DNA of 64,000 bases, taken from UBA3495 sp964629875. Lineage in GTDB: Bacteria; Chloroflexota; Dehalococcoidia; Lucifugimonadales; UBA3495. The notes beneath the pieces were generated by a model, which saw only the letters and a program-made list of their open reading frames with translations, was not told the origin of the DNA and ran no database searches. Location of the stretch: assembly GCA_964629875.1 (NCBI GenBank), contig CAZVRK010000007.1:28615-92614 (forward strand), given 5' to 3'. Positions 1 through 10,000 of this stretch are shown here, piece by piece (within the stretch, counting starts at the first letter, position 1; each line of letters starts with the position of its first letter). The position numbers and the translations under genes are program-made.

Positions 1-1
1 G

Positions 2-1240
2 GGGTATCTGTCTGCTATAAATGGGACTGCTCCTGAAGGTGTTAGGTGGAGCAGCGTCAGTGACTTTTTGCAACTGTTTGATAATAAGTGTTCGTGCAAT
101 GTTGTGTATTTTGTTCCACATGCTGCTATTAGAGTCGAGGCTATGGGTTGGGATGCCAGACCTCCCAATGCCGCTGAGCAGATGAAAATGCAAGAATTGG
201 CCATCCAAGGTATGAGAGACGGGGCATTTGGATTTTCTACCGGATTGACCTATGCTCCGGGTGCGTACAGTGATACCGAGGAATTGGTCGGAGTATGTCG
301 GGCAATCAGGGATACAGGTGGGATATATGTGTCACACGCCAGATATTCTCTTGGAGATAGGCTCCTAGATCCCTTCCGAGAAGTGCTTACAATAGGTAGG
401 CAAAGTGGTATTCCCGTCCATATATCGCATTACCATAATCCTGTTGATGGGATGGGTCAGAAGATGATTGGGCTAGTTGATGAAGGCAGGAGTTCGGATA
501 TCGACGTTACATTTGATCAGTATCCATATCCAGCCGCGAGTACAGTATTACATTCACTACTACCGATCTGGGTGCATGATGGCGGACCAACCGCACTAAT
601 GAATCGTATTAAACAACGTAGTGTGCGTGATGAGATAGGTGATTCTGTAGATCCGCAATGGGGAATGACTCTCGATCATTACATAATTAGTAACGTTAAA
701 ACAGATGCTAATAAAGAATGGGAAGGCAGATCGCTAACAGATCTTGCGGATGCGAGAGGGCAAAGGATGATAGACGCAATTTGCGAAATTTTGATTCAAG
801 AAGATCTGGAGGTTGCGTTTGTAGCCAGGACTGGGAATAACGAAAACATTAGAACCATCGTAAAACATGATGCTCAAATGGTGGGATCTGACGGTATTAT
901 GACTGGGGACTATCCTAATCCAAGAACCTATGGCACGTTTCCTTTTATTTTGGATAGACTAGTTCGCCAAGAAGCAATATTATCATTGGAAGAAGCAGTA
1001 CGAAAAATGACCTTTATGCCTGCTCAGAGATTAGGGCTAAAGGATAGAGGTGTACTCCGTGATGGTATGAAAGCGGATATTGTAATGTTTAATCCTGATA
1101 CGGTCGCTGCACCAGCTACTTTTGAAGATCCAAAACAGTTTCCATCTGGCATAGATTATGTGATAGTCAACGGTCAACTGGTTATTGACTCTGGAATTCA
1201 TACCAAAGCTCTGCCAGGAAAATCATTGAAGTCTCAATAG
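2..1240 (+). CDS. N-acyl-D-amino-acid deacylase (D-aminoacylase) family amidohydrolase, 5'-truncated by window edge
   Basis: The frame is open from base 2 without a start, so the amino-terminal part, including the usual first HxH metal motif, lies outside the window. A TTG at 68 is internal. The visible 413 residues match the D-aminoacylase / amidohydrolase-3 family: GAFGFSTGLTYAPG followed by a SHAR segment, HISHYH (barrel metal-ligand region), a VGSDG motif carrying the catalytic Asp, NPRTYGTF, and the typical carboxy-terminal beta-sandwich closing on VIVNGQLV and ALPGKSLK. Family members hydrolyse N-acyl-D-amino acids to the D-amino acid and a carboxylate in the cytoplasm. Two PLP fold-type III genes of the D-amino-acid-enzyme type lie 3.6 kb downstream, which suits D-amino-acid use. 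Substrate cannot be read from sequence; dihydroorotase- or hydantoinase-like activities are less likely. Confidence 0.85.
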   Translation, partial: GYLSAINGTAPEGVRWSSVSDFLQLFDNKCSCNVVYFVPHAAIRVEAMGWDARPPNAAEQMKMQELAIQGMRDGAFGFSTGLTYAPGAYSDTEELVGVCRAIRDTGGIYVSHARYSLGDRLLDPFREVLTIGRQSGIPVHISHYHNPVDGMGQKMIGLVDEGRSSDIDVTFDQYPYPAASTVLHSLLPIWVHDGGPTALMNRIKQRSVRDEIGDSVDPQWGMTLDHYIISNVKTDANKEWEGRSLTDLADARGQRMIDAICEILIQEDLEVAFVARTGNNENIRTIVKHDAQMVGSDGIMTGDYPNPRTYGTFPFILDRLVRQEAILSLEEAVRKMTFMPAQRLGLKDRGVLRDGMKADIVMFNPDTVAAPATFEDPKQFPSGIDYVIVNGQLVIDSGIHTKALPGKSLKSQ

Positions 1241-1266
1241 TGAAAACAAAAATGGTAATAATAAAT

Positions 1267-1292
1267 AAAACCCCTCATGAATGAGGGGTTTT
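1267..1292. terminator. Bidirectional rho-independent terminator
   Basis: A perfect 12-bp stem, AAAACCCCTCAT against ATGAGGGGTTTT, with a 2-base centre. It has a T-run on both strands and sits between two convergent genes (plus-strand deacylase and minus-strand crotonase), so it can terminate both. Confidence 0.85.
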
Positions 1293-1340
1293 ATGGTATG
1301 TCCTAAGAGTATTTGAGTGCTAAGTGTACATATGAATATT

Positions 1341-2105
1341 TTAGCGGCCTTTCCAAACAGGAGCTCTCTTTTCAGCAAAGGCCTTTACACCTTCTTCGGC
1401 ATCTTCAGTGTGGAGTATTACATCTCTCTTCATTTGAGCGAATGCTACACGGCGCTCTAGGTCCATGGCTGCTCCCATAATGGACGACTCTTTGATCGCT
1501 GCTAATGATAATGGTGCGTTAGCTACTATCTTTCGAGCAATTTCTTCTGCACGCGGTAACACTTGGTCAGGTTCTACCACATGGTTCACTAACATCAACT
1601 CACGAGCTTTTTCTGCGTCTATAAAGTCTCCTGTAAATAAGATCTCGAAGGCAATGTTTTTCGGTAGCACCTGGGCCAATAAAGCCGGACCGCTTACGGA
1701 TGCTATACCTCTTTTTACTTGTGGCCATCCAAACTGAGCTTCAGTCGAAGCTATTCTTATATCGCTACCTAAAGCAAGTCCACATCCTTGTGCTAGGCAA
1801 ACACCATTTATTGCAGCGATTATAGGTTTCCAAATATTTGATTGAACTACGTATAGGTCACCTGTACTTGGGCCCTCGTTAGCACGCGCATTTGCCATTG
1901 CTACTAAATCGTGACCGGTGGAAAATGCCCTGCCGTTACCAGTCACAATAGCGCATCGGACCTCGGGATTATTTTTAACGTCTTGGAATGAGTCCCAAAG
2001 AATTTGGCGCATTGGAGGGTCTATAGCGTTAAGTTTTTCTGGTCGGTTAAGGGTTATGAAAGCTATTCCATCTTTTATTTCGTATAATGCTTCAGGTTCT
2101 GGCAC
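1341..2105 (-). CDS. Enoyl-CoA hydratase/isomerase (crotonase) family protein
   Basis: The 254-residue product has the full length of a single-domain crotonase. Visible signatures are ITLNRPEKLNAID, the oxyanion-hole segment GNGRAFSTGHDL, and NGVCLAQGCGLALGSDIRIAS. It starts at a GTG (2103-2105) behind TAAGGAG at 2114-2120. Family members hydrate or isomerise acyl-CoA thioesters in the cytoplasm. The second catalytic acid of hydratases is normally a Glu near 'RGIASVSGPALL'; here this stretch is RGIASVSG rather than the usual xGExP, so plain enoyl-CoA hydration is not certain and isomerase, hydrolase or decarboxylase chemistry is possible. It lies downstream of two CoA-transferase genes on the same strand and probably acts on the CoA esters they make. 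Confidence 0.85.
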   Translation of the reverse strand: MPEPEALYEIKDGIAFITLNRPEKLNAIDPPMRQILWDSFQDVKNNPEVRCAIVTGNGRAFSTGHDLVAMANARANEGPSTGDLYVVQSNIWKPIIAAINGVCLAQGCGLALGSDIRIASTEAQFGWPQVKRGIASVSGPALLAQVLPKNIAFEILFTGDFIDAEKARELMLVNHVVEPDQVLPRAEEIARKIVANAPLSLAAIKESSIMGAAMDLERRVAFAQMKRDVILHTEDAEEGVKAFAEKRAPVWKGR

Positions 2106-2214
2106 AATCGTATCTCCTTATTGTTTTGTTTATATGTAATGCTACGGTTAGTGGTGTTCTGTTATAGCGATATCAGTGTTTACCTAAGAGCCACGGTTTT
2201 CAGTTTAGTACATG

Positions 2215-3489
2215 TTAAATAATACGGGAACCTGTTGGTTTTGTCCCTATAACTCCAGTTTGCTCCAAGTCTGTGATTTCTGAATCAGTTAACCCAAGGA
2301 ATTCACTGTATACAGTATGGTTGTGCTGTCCTAAGGTCGGGGCAGGCCAATGTACTTGTCCAGGCGTAAGAGACATTTTCCAAGCAAACCCGGGATACCA
2401 TTTCGGTCCTACCTGTGGGTGATCTACATTGTTAAAGGTGTTTCTTTCTGAAAAGTGTGGATCTTCCAGAAGGTCGGGACCACGAAGAACGGGACCACTG
2501 GGAACACCAGCTTCCTGTAGTTTATGAACTATATCGTACATCTCGTGCTCGACTGTCCAGTTGCTGATTATATTATCTAATTCGTCCTGGTTTAACAGAC
2601 GCTGTTCGTTGTTTGAAAATGTGTCCGTTGAATGTAATTGCGGATCGTCTATTACATTTACAAGATTTTTCCATTCCGATTCATTTGTTACAGCGATAGT
2701 GACCCAACGGTCATCGCCGCTGCAGGGATATATGTTATGAGGTGAAAAATATGGTGAATGATTTCCTATACGTTCCGGTTCAGAACCGCTAATCTGATAG
2801 CTGATGACTTCTCCTCCTATGAGTGAGACAGCTGATTCTTGTTGGGAAACGTCTACGAACATACCCTTGCCAGTTTTCTTACGATACCTCAGCGCTGCCA
2901 ATACAAGTCCTGCAGCGTGGGATCCGGTTATAGGGTCTCCGTGATTAATTCCCGACTTCATGGGACCGTCATTTTCGTATCCTGTCATGTGAGCCATACC
3001 ACATAGTTGTTCCTGTCCAATCCCATATGCAACGTATCCTTTCCATGGTCCACTGTTTCCAAATGCTGGCATGGATACGTAAATAATGTCTGGTCTAATG
3101 GATTTTAGTTTTTCGTAATCGTATCCTAGTCTTTCAAGACTGCCTTGCCTAAAATTTTCTACAACTACGTCACTTATCGATACAAGTTCTTCGAAGACTT
3201 TTCTCCCTGAAGCTTCTGTAAGTTCCAAACTTATACCGTATTTACTCATATGGAGACAGTTGAACCACCCGTTTCGGTTCCATGGTTCGTCGCCAGGCTC
3301 TGAGTCAGGATAGGCAGCAATTCCGGGAGCAGGGGTCACTGGTCCCCTGTGGGAGTCATATACACGTAGGGATTCCATCTTGATAACTTGTGCTCCCATA
3401 TCTGCCATTAGTTTCGTGCAATATGGCCCTGCCCATATTCGTGATAGGTCAAGTATTCTGTAGTTTTGGAGAGGCTGATTATTTTCCAT
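2215..3489 (-). CDS. Family III CoA-transferase (CaiB/BaiF type)
   Basis: The 424-residue product matches family III CoA-transferases: RILDLSRIWAGPYCTKLMADMGAQVIKME at the amino end, VVENFRQGSLERLGYDYEKL, SMPAFGNSGPWKGYVAYG, and DVSQQESAVSLIG. The segment NHGDPITG holds an Asp at the place expected for the catalytic aspartate (compare Asp169 of formyl-CoA transferase). The enzyme should move CoA from a donor thioester to a carboxylic acid; the acid is unknown. The ATG directly abuts the TAA of the upstream gene (TAAATG), with a GGGGTGG ribosome-binding site inside that gene, which indicates translational coupling. These proteins normally form interlocked dimers, so a heterodimer with the neighbour is conceivable. 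Confidence 0.88.
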   Translation of the reverse strand: MENNQPLQNYRILDLSRIWAGPYCTKLMADMGAQVIKMESLRVYDSHRGPVTPAPGIAAYPDSEPGDEPWNRNGWFNCLHMSKYGISLELTEASGRKVFEELVSISDVVVENFRQGSLERLGYDYEKLKSIRPDIIYVSMPAFGNSGPWKGYVAYGIGQEQLCGMAHMTGYENDGPMKSGINHGDPITGSHAAGLVLAALRYRKKTGKGMFVDVSQQESAVSLIGGEVISYQISGSEPERIGNHSPYFSPHNIYPCSGDDRWVTIAVTNESEWKNLVNVIDDPQLHSTDTFSNNEQRLLNQDELDNIISNWTVEHEMYDIVHKLQEAGVPSGPVLRGPDLLEDPHFSERNTFNNVDHPQVGPKWYPGFAWKMSLTPGQVHWPAPTLGQHNHTVYSEFLGLTDSEITDLEQTGVIGTKPTGSRII

Positions 3490-4692
3490 TTAAACCACCC
3501 CATCAGAGCGCAAAGATTGGAATTCGTCCTGTGAGTATCCTAGTCTTTTACATATGATTGCTTCTGTATGTTCTCCGAGAAGTGGGGCCCTTTGATACAC
3601 CCACGTAGCGATTTCTGTGTGCGGGCTAATAGGTGGGCCGGGATATTTTAATGTTCCAGCAATAGGGTGGTCTAGGTCAACAAAATAATCTCTGGCTTCT
3701 AGTTGTTCCATTTCAAGAATATCCTGCATATTGGCTACAAAGGAAAATCCTAACCCGTGTTCCTGGCCGGCTTTAAATATGTCGACCTTGTTGTTGTCTA
3801 ATAACCATGGCAACATCAAAGCATCTACTTCATCAGCGTATAATAAACGGCCTTGTCTGGATGCGTATTTCTCCTCTCCGAGTTCTTCACGGTCCATTAT
3901 GTTGGATACTTCGGGCCAATTCTGATCTGGTCCGGCAATTATCCCGACGTAGCCGTCACCGCATGGATATATACCCCATGCTGCACGTCCGTAGCCTCTA
4001 TTACCTACTCTCGAATATTCTTGACCGGAGTAGCTATATTGCATCAGGGCGTTTTCGAGGACATTGGTGGCATATTCTGCGATAGCTATATCTATATGTT
4101 GTCCTAAACCGGTTTCTTCTGCGTACATTAATGCAGTCATGCTAGCTACGAAAGCATTCTGACCAGTACCTAATTGTGCTAAGGGCGCTCCCTCCTTTAA
4201 TGGAGTATCTTCGGGTTCCCCTGTTATATTCATTAATCCGCCGGTTGCATATAGATTAAGTTCAGTTCCTTTCCAATCTTTATATGGCCCTGTCTGGCCA
4301 TAGTTTGATATAGACGTTACCACTAGTTGTGGATTTAGCTCGTGTAATTCGTCGTAGCTTAGGCCTAGGCCATCAATAGTATTTGGGGAGAAATTTTCGA
4401 CTAGTATATCGGCTGATTTGATGAGGTCCTTTAAAATCTCTCTTCCTTGGTCTGATTTAATATCTAGAGTTACGCTTTGTTTGGAGGTGTTGAGGTAAAG
4501 AAACCATGCGCCAGAATCAATAGTTGCTGCCTCGGAGGCAAAAGGCCCATAACGTCGGATAGGATCACCGTTGCTAGGAGATTCTATCTTAATAACTTCT
4601 GCGCCGAGGGTGGCAAATAACTTAGTACAATAAGGTCCGGAAAAATAACGTGAGAGGTCAATTACTTTAACCCCTTCCAATAAACCAGGCAT
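3490..4692 (-). CDS. Family III CoA-transferase, paralogue with altered catalytic-Asp segment
   Basis: About 400 residues with the family III hallmarks: GVKVIDLSRYFSGPYCTKLFATLGAEVIKIES, VENFSPNTIDGLGLSYDEL, SISNYGQTGPYKDWKGTE. I place the start at ATG 4690-4692 (MPGLLEGVKV) because AAAGGG lies just upstream; an in-frame codon at 4755 would add 21 residues with no family similarity and overlap the divergent promoter region. Where the catalytic Asp is expected the protein reads PLAQLGTGQ, so Asp appears replaced by Gln. It is the first gene of a pair (stop codon adjoining the next start) that includes an Asp-containing paralogue, so it may be a regulatory or structural partner, or use different chemistry. 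Confidence 0.82.
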   Translation of the reverse strand: MPGLLEGVKVIDLSRYFSGPYCTKLFATLGAEVIKIESPSNGDPIRRYGPFASEAATIDSGAWFLYLNTSKQSVTLDIKSDQGREILKDLIKSADILVENFSPNTIDGLGLSYDELHELNPQLVVTSISNYGQTGPYKDWKGTELNLYATGGLMNITGEPEDTPLKEGAPLAQLGTGQNAFVASMTALMYAEETGLGQHIDIAIAEYATNVLENALMQYSYSGQEYSRVGNRGYGRAAWGIYPCGDGYVGIIAGPDQNWPEVSNIMDREELGEEKYASRQGRLLYADEVDALMLPWLLDNNKVDIFKAGQEHGLGFSFVANMQDILEMEQLEARDYFVDLDHPIAGTLKYPGPPISPHTEIATWVYQRAPLLGEHTEAIICKRLGYSQDEFQSLRSDGVV

Positions 4693-4762
4693 AAACGAGG
4701 GCCCTTTCAGAATATCTGAGATATTGTTGCATTGGCAGTTATTAAATGCAAGCAAGGTGATC

Positions 4763-4792
4763 TTATATTACCAACGCTATCGAGAGTATAAT
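4763..4792 (+). promoter_or_regulatory. Probable promoter for the PLP fold-type III gene pair
   Basis: A perfect -10 hexamer TATAAT at 4787-4792 lies 27 bases upstream of the ATG at 4820. The -35 side is poor (TTATAT at 4763-4768 with an 18-base spacer). It falls in the 127-base divergent gap between the CoA-transferase genes and this gene. Confidence 0.4.
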
Positions 4793-4819
4793 GGGTTAAC
4801 CGAAATTGGAAGGTTACAT

Positions 4820-5926
4820 ATGGAAAAACCGACATTTCAGCCGCTAGGGACACACGTAATGGAATTGGATACGCCAGCATTGGTTCTGGATATGGAAGCA
4901 CTAGATTTTAATATTAACCAGATGTCCTCAATGATTGGCCATGGTGATGTGGGAATTCGTTCACATGTTTCTACGTATGGTTGTCCGGCTATTGCACATT
5001 TATATGCTGATAAATTTCCTGGCAATTGTGGAATAGCTGTGAGCACCATCGGTGAGTGCGAAGTTTTTGCTAATTCAGGATTTTCGGACATCTTAATTAC
5101 AAACCAAGTCATCACTAAATCCAAGATTCTTAGACTTTGCAGCGTTGCGGTTAATCACTCAGTCCAGGTGCTTGTGGATAGTCCTCAAAATGCTAGAGAC
5201 CTCTCCGGCGTAGCGGTAAATAGTGCAGTCACAATTGGCTGCAAGATTGAGATTAATGTTGGCTTAGGCCGTGGCGGTCTTTCAGACACCAGAGAGATAA
5301 GAGAATTAGCTAACTTGATTTTGGGTCTGGATAATTTAGAGCTCACGGGTATGACTGCAAATTTTTTGCCGCTACATGTCTCATCCATATCGACAGAACA
5401 CGATATAGCGACTCTCCTTAGTGTATTCATAGATACTGTCAAGCAGGCGGTTGATATGGACGCCAAAGACGGGTTTCTGAGCGTACGCTCCACTGAAGGT
5501 TTCCTGGATATATTAGGTGCTTCAGAGATTAGTGAAATCCAAATAGACACAGTGCCATTGATGGACCATAAGTCTCTACAAGTTAATCCACAGTTTAAAC
5601 CCTCGGTCAAAGTACTCTGCTCAGTGCTCAGCCAACCGATTCCCTCGCGAGTCGTTGTAGACGCAGGTCACAAAACCACTGGGCCAGATATCGGGCTCCC
5701 TGTTGTGGACGGATTGAACGGTATTGAAGCTGTGAAATTCAGTGCTGAACATGGAGCTTTGGAAGTTGATGAAAATTCTGCACAGGTTTTATCCCCTAAT
5801 GATAAAGTTTGGTTGATACCCTTTGATTTGAGTCTATGCACTAACCAGTTTGACTATTTTAGGGTTGTTCGAAAAGATGTATTAGGCGGATTATGGCCAA
5901 TATCATCAAGAGGATTGTTCGGGTAG
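4820..5926 (+). CDS. Alanine racemase / D-threonine aldolase-fold protein lacking the PLP lysine
   Basis: The start is ATG 4820 behind GGAAGG at 4808-4813; an upstream in-frame codon at 4724 lacks support. The 368-residue protein has the fold-type III layout of the DSD1 / D-threonine aldolase group: ELDTPALVLDMEALDFNI, a GECEVFANSGFSDILITN strand, VDSPQNARDL, IEINVGLGRGGL, and a carboxy-terminal VVDAGHKTTGPD and SAEHGAL. In active relatives the PLP lysine sits in an RPHxKTHK motif; here it reads RSHVSTYGCP, so both lysines and the second His are gone. The next gene keeps RGHGKNHKTP. Ordinary PLP catalysis is therefore doubtful, and a pseudoenzyme, partner subunit or sensor is more likely. Fold assignment is firm; function is unknown. 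Confidence 0.75.
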   Translation: MEKPTFQPLGTHVMELDTPALVLDMEALDFNINQMSSMIGHGDVGIRSHVSTYGCPAIAHLYADKFPGNCGIAVSTIGECEVFANSGFSDILITNQVITKSKILRLCSVAVNHSVQVLVDSPQNARDLSGVAVNSAVTIGCKIEINVGLGRGGLSDTREIRELANLILGLDNLELTGMTANFLPLHVSSISTEHDIATLLSVFIDTVKQAVDMDAKDGFLSVRSTEGFLDILGASEISEIQIDTVPLMDHKSLQVNPQFKPSVKVLCSVLSQPIPSRVVVDAGHKTTGPDIGLPVVDGLNGIEAVKFSAEHGALEVDENSAQVLSPNDKVWLIPFDLSLCTNQFDYFRVVRKDVLGGLWPISSRGLFG

Positions 5927-5957
5927 ATAAGTTAGCGTATATCTAGGAGATGATTGG

Positions 5958-7058
5958 ATGACAATGTCGTATAGGCCTTTAATAGGGACTCCTATTAGTG
6001 ATCTTGACACACCTTGTCTAGTAGTAGATATGGACAATCTAGATCACAATATGTCTGTAATGGCTGATTATTATCAAAACAGGAATACCAAACTTAGAGG
6101 GCACGGTAAAAATCATAAGACACCTGCAATTGCTATGCGGCAAATTAATAGAGGTGGAACTGTCGGTGGCGTATGTTCGGCAAAAGTATCAGAAGCTGAG
6201 GTAATGATTCATGCTGGGATCACAAATGTGATGATAACCAGTGAAATTATTGCCCCGTTGAAGATTCAGAGGCTATGTAATCTAGCTAAGCAAGCCGAAG
6301 TTATTGTTGCATGTGACAATCTGGATAATGCCCGGAACATCTCAATGGCAGCTGTGTCACATGGAGTTAATATAGGGTTAGTAGTAGAGCTAGAGACAGG
6401 TTTGGAAAGGTGTGGCGTCCAAGACCTTGAATCAGGTGTAGAGCTTGCTAAAGCGATTTCAGGTTTGCCTGCAGTCCAATTTAGAGGAATTATGAGCCAT
6501 CAGATGATGGCTGAAGCATCATCCGATAAAGAAGATAGGATATTGGAAGGCAAACGACTTATCGAACCTGTAATAGATTTAAGAAAGGCTATCGAATCCA
6601 GCGGAATTGCAGTAGAAATAGTATCTACGGGTGAAACGTGGAGTTATGACGTTGCTGGAGATATTGACGGTGTAACAGAAATACAAGGTGGGACTTACTT
6701 GCTAATGGAGAGCGCATACGATTATATGTCTGACTTCCAATTCGCTGCTACGGTTTTGACTACTGTAATAAGTACACCACGCACAGGTATTGCTGTTGGA
6801 GATGCAGGCACACGCTCCATTGGTGCTATTAAGGGTGTACCTTTGGTTCAAGATCGCTCGGATGTTATTGTTTCAGGAATGGACTCAGATCATTGTATTT
6901 TCGAAACTTCCGTTAACTCTCTAAACATAGGCGATCAACTTCGGTTAATCCCAGGCCAGCAGGATGCTATGATCAGCCGCTGGGACAATATAGTCGGCAT
7001 ACGGGATCAAAAGGTTGAAATAGTATGGGATATACTGGCTAGAGGTACCCACTCTTAA
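5958..7058 (+). CDS. PLP fold-type III amino-acid enzyme (D-threonine aldolase / alanine racemase N-domain family)
   Basis: A 366-residue paralogue of the preceding gene, starting 31 bases after it at an ATG preceded by AGGAGATGATTGG. It keeps the PLP-lysine motif (RGHGKNHKTPAIA near residue 50), then SEAEVMIHAGITNVMITSEI, VVELETGLERCG, SHQMM, the phosphate-binding SGIAVEIVSTGETWSYD, IQGGTYLLMES, and VGDAGTRSIGAIKG. The carboxy-terminal metal site, which in D-threonine aldolases is His-x-Asp within PGHCD, reads PGQQD, so metal dependence may be altered. D-threonine aldolases split D-beta-hydroxy amino acids into glycine and an aldehyde; racemase or D-serine dehydratase-like activity is also possible. 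Likely co-transcribed with its lysine-less neighbour. Confidence 0.8.
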   Translation: MTMSYRPLIGTPISDLDTPCLVVDMDNLDHNMSVMADYYQNRNTKLRGHGKNHKTPAIAMRQINRGGTVGGVCSAKVSEAEVMIHAGITNVMITSEIIAPLKIQRLCNLAKQAEVIVACDNLDNARNISMAAVSHGVNIGLVVELETGLERCGVQDLESGVELAKAISGLPAVQFRGIMSHQMMAEASSDKEDRILEGKRLIEPVIDLRKAIESSGIAVEIVSTGETWSYDVAGDIDGVTEIQGGTYLLMESAYDYMSDFQFAATVLTTVISTPRTGIAVGDAGTRSIGAIKGVPLVQDRSDVIVSGMDSDHCIFETSVNSLNIGDQLRLIPGQQDAMISRWDNIVGIRDQKVEIVWDILARGTHS

Positions 7059-7067
7059 CCTATTGAT

Positions 7068-10000
7068 TTATTTTGCGAGAACATCTTTTTCTAACTGTTC
7101 GATATCGGATTCGCTAAGATTGAAGTATTTAGCTTCAGGGTGATGGAAAACTATTGCAGATACAGAAGCTTCAGGATCCATCATAAATCCCTCTGTAAGT
7201 TCTACCCCTATATTAGAGTTTACATCTAGCAGAGTGAATAGCTTGCTTTGGTCTTCTAGACGGGGACATGCAGGATACCCAAAGGAATATCTGCGGCCTT
7301 GGTATTGAGTTCTAAATAGATCTTGATAACTAGTACCTTCAGTATCCCTAAGTCCCCACATCTGCCGTATCTGTTGGTGCAGTAACTCAGCGAAGGCTTC
7401 TGCACTTTCTATGGCCAGAGCTTGCAATATGTGAGAATTGAGATAATTACCCTCTTGCATCCACCGTTCAGATAAGTCTCTCACTCCCGGCCCTATTGTA
7501 GTTGTGAACATGGCTATGTAATCAATCTGATTCATAGAGGCTGGATTAACATAATCTGCTAAGCATAATCCATCGTGCTGACTCTGACGTCCGAAATAAA
7601 ATCGTTCTGCTACGGTCTCACGGTCAGGTTGTAGTATTAGTAACTCCTGTTCTGAGGACACGCAAGGAAAGAATTTAAACACAGCGTTTGCCGTTATGTC
7701 TGCCTGGCTCAATACTATGTCTTCTACGGCTCTGACCGAATTCCGGAGTTCTACCGCAGATGAATCACCGGATTCCAAGGCTTCGGCAAATCTTCCTTTA
7801 AAACCTAGGTGCCGTACGTATAGCATCTGCGGGTTGATATATGGGAATATTTTCTCCATGTCATGATTAGTCAGCACGTGAGATACCAAGTCTGGTGGGT
7901 TGGGGATGTCGATATTATGGCTGATCTGCGCCGGAGCTACTGCGGGAGCTTCATTTTTCGGCTGAGCCGCAGAAGCAGTCGATTGTTCTGACAGCATAGC
8001 TTCTGTTTCTGCTTCAGCCGTGATAACTAGTTTTTGTCTTTCGTCAGAATCTTGCACCGAATTGGCCAACGATAACCCGGTCATAGCATCTTGTGCGTAC
8101 AATACTAGTCCGTCGTATTCTGGAGATATTCTTAGTCTTGTGAACCGGTTAGATAGAGCGGCTCCCCCCACCAGAATAGGTGAGTCGACTCCTGATTGAC
8201 GGAAATCTTTGACAGTCTCAACCATCATTTGGGCAGATTTAACCAACAAACCAGATAGACCTATCATATCTGGATTATGTTCTCTACATGCTTCGATTAA
8301 GTCCTGGGGTGGAACTTTAATACCTAAGTTGATGACCTCGTAGCCATTATTGGACAGTATTATTTCTACCAGATTTTTCCCTATATCGTGGACATCTCCT
8401 TTTACAGTAGCTAGAACTACTTTGCCTTTTGTGGCAGTATCTGCTCTGTCCATATGTGGTTCCAAATGAGACACAGCGAACTTCATAGACTCAGCGGACT
8501 GAAGTACTTCGGCTACTATTAGCTGATTGGCGTTGAATTGACGTCCCACTTCATCCATTCCTGCCATCAATGGCCCGTTGATTATTTCAAGAGGTGCCCT
8601 GTCTTCTAGAGCCTCGTTCAGGTCATCGGATAATCCTTCTTTGGTTCCCTCAATAATAGCTTGCGCTAAACGTTCGTCTAGCGGTAGATTACGTCTTTCT
8701 TCAACAGTGGATTTTGGTGCTTTATCCCGAAAATGATCAACGAATGGTGTTATGGGATCTTCCACTCTGTTCCATATTAAATCTTCAGCAAGATTACGTT
8801 CTTCTTCGGGTATGGATGCGTATCTTTGCATTAGTTCTGAATTGACTATTGCTGTATCAAGTCCAGCCTGAACACAGTGATATAGAAATACTGAGTTAAA
8901 TACTTCGCGTCCAGCTGCAGGAAGTCCAAAGGACACGTTGGATATACCGAGTATAGTTTTGGTGTTCGGTAGTGCTTCTTTGATTAACCGAACTCCCTCT
9001 ATGGTTTCTGCGGCAGAACCTACGTAATTTTGGTCACCTGTGCCTGCGGGGAATACCAAAGGGTCGAAGATAATGTCTTGTTCGGGTACGCCGTATTTTT
9101 CTGTGAGCAATTTATGAGATCGTAAAGCGACTTCCAACTTGCGCTCTTTTGTAATAGCTTGTGCTTGATTAGGATCGTCGTCAATGCATCCTACTACTAG
9201 TGCTGCACCATATCTCTGGGCTAATGGTACGACGGCCTGGAAGCGTTCTTCGCCATCTTCCAGATTTATCGAATTTATAATCGACTTACCCTGTAGTTTT
9301 TTTAATGCTTCCTCGAGGACTTTTGCATCGGTTGAGTCGATCATTATGGGAGCTTTAACCTTTTTGGTTAATTCGTCCAAGAATTTCGTAACGTCTGACA
9401 GCTCGTCCCGATCTGGGTCTTGTAGGCAGACGTCCAATATATGAGCTCCGTTTCTTACTTGCCGTCGTCCTACTTCGGCTCCTTCCTCATATGAGCCTTC
9501 ACTGATTAATCTTCGGAATCGGCGACTTCCGAGGACATTAGTTCGTTCGCCTACTATGGTAGGTCTACTCTCATCGTCTATAATCAGAGCCTCAATACCA
9601 GATACTCTGCTCTCATAGTTGGTCACCGGTGTTCGAGTATCTGACAATTGTGAAACGTGTTCTGATAGTTTTTTTATGTGTTCTGGAACGGTGCCGCAAC
9701 ACCCCCCTACGACGTTAATCCAACCAGATTCTAGAAACCGGCTGATAGTAGAAACCATCATTTCAGGGGTTTCATTGTAATTACCGTCTTCGTCCGGTAA
9801 TCCTGCGTTCGGGAGGCATGCAACTGGAAATTTAGATATACCAGCCAGCGTCCTGACATGGTCTGTCATAAATTCAGCACCTGTCGCACAGTTAAAGCCG
9901 ACCCATAACAAGTCTCTATGAGACAACGATGTATAGAAGGCCTCAGCATCTTGACCTGCGAGCAGTGTACCCATTGGTTCGACTGTGCCTTGGACTGAAA

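Noticed and set aside
1465..1737. Open frames opposite or inside real genes (for example antisense to the crotonase, metH, groEL and leuC)
   Set aside because: They lack ribosome-binding sites and family resemblance and mirror strongly supported genes.
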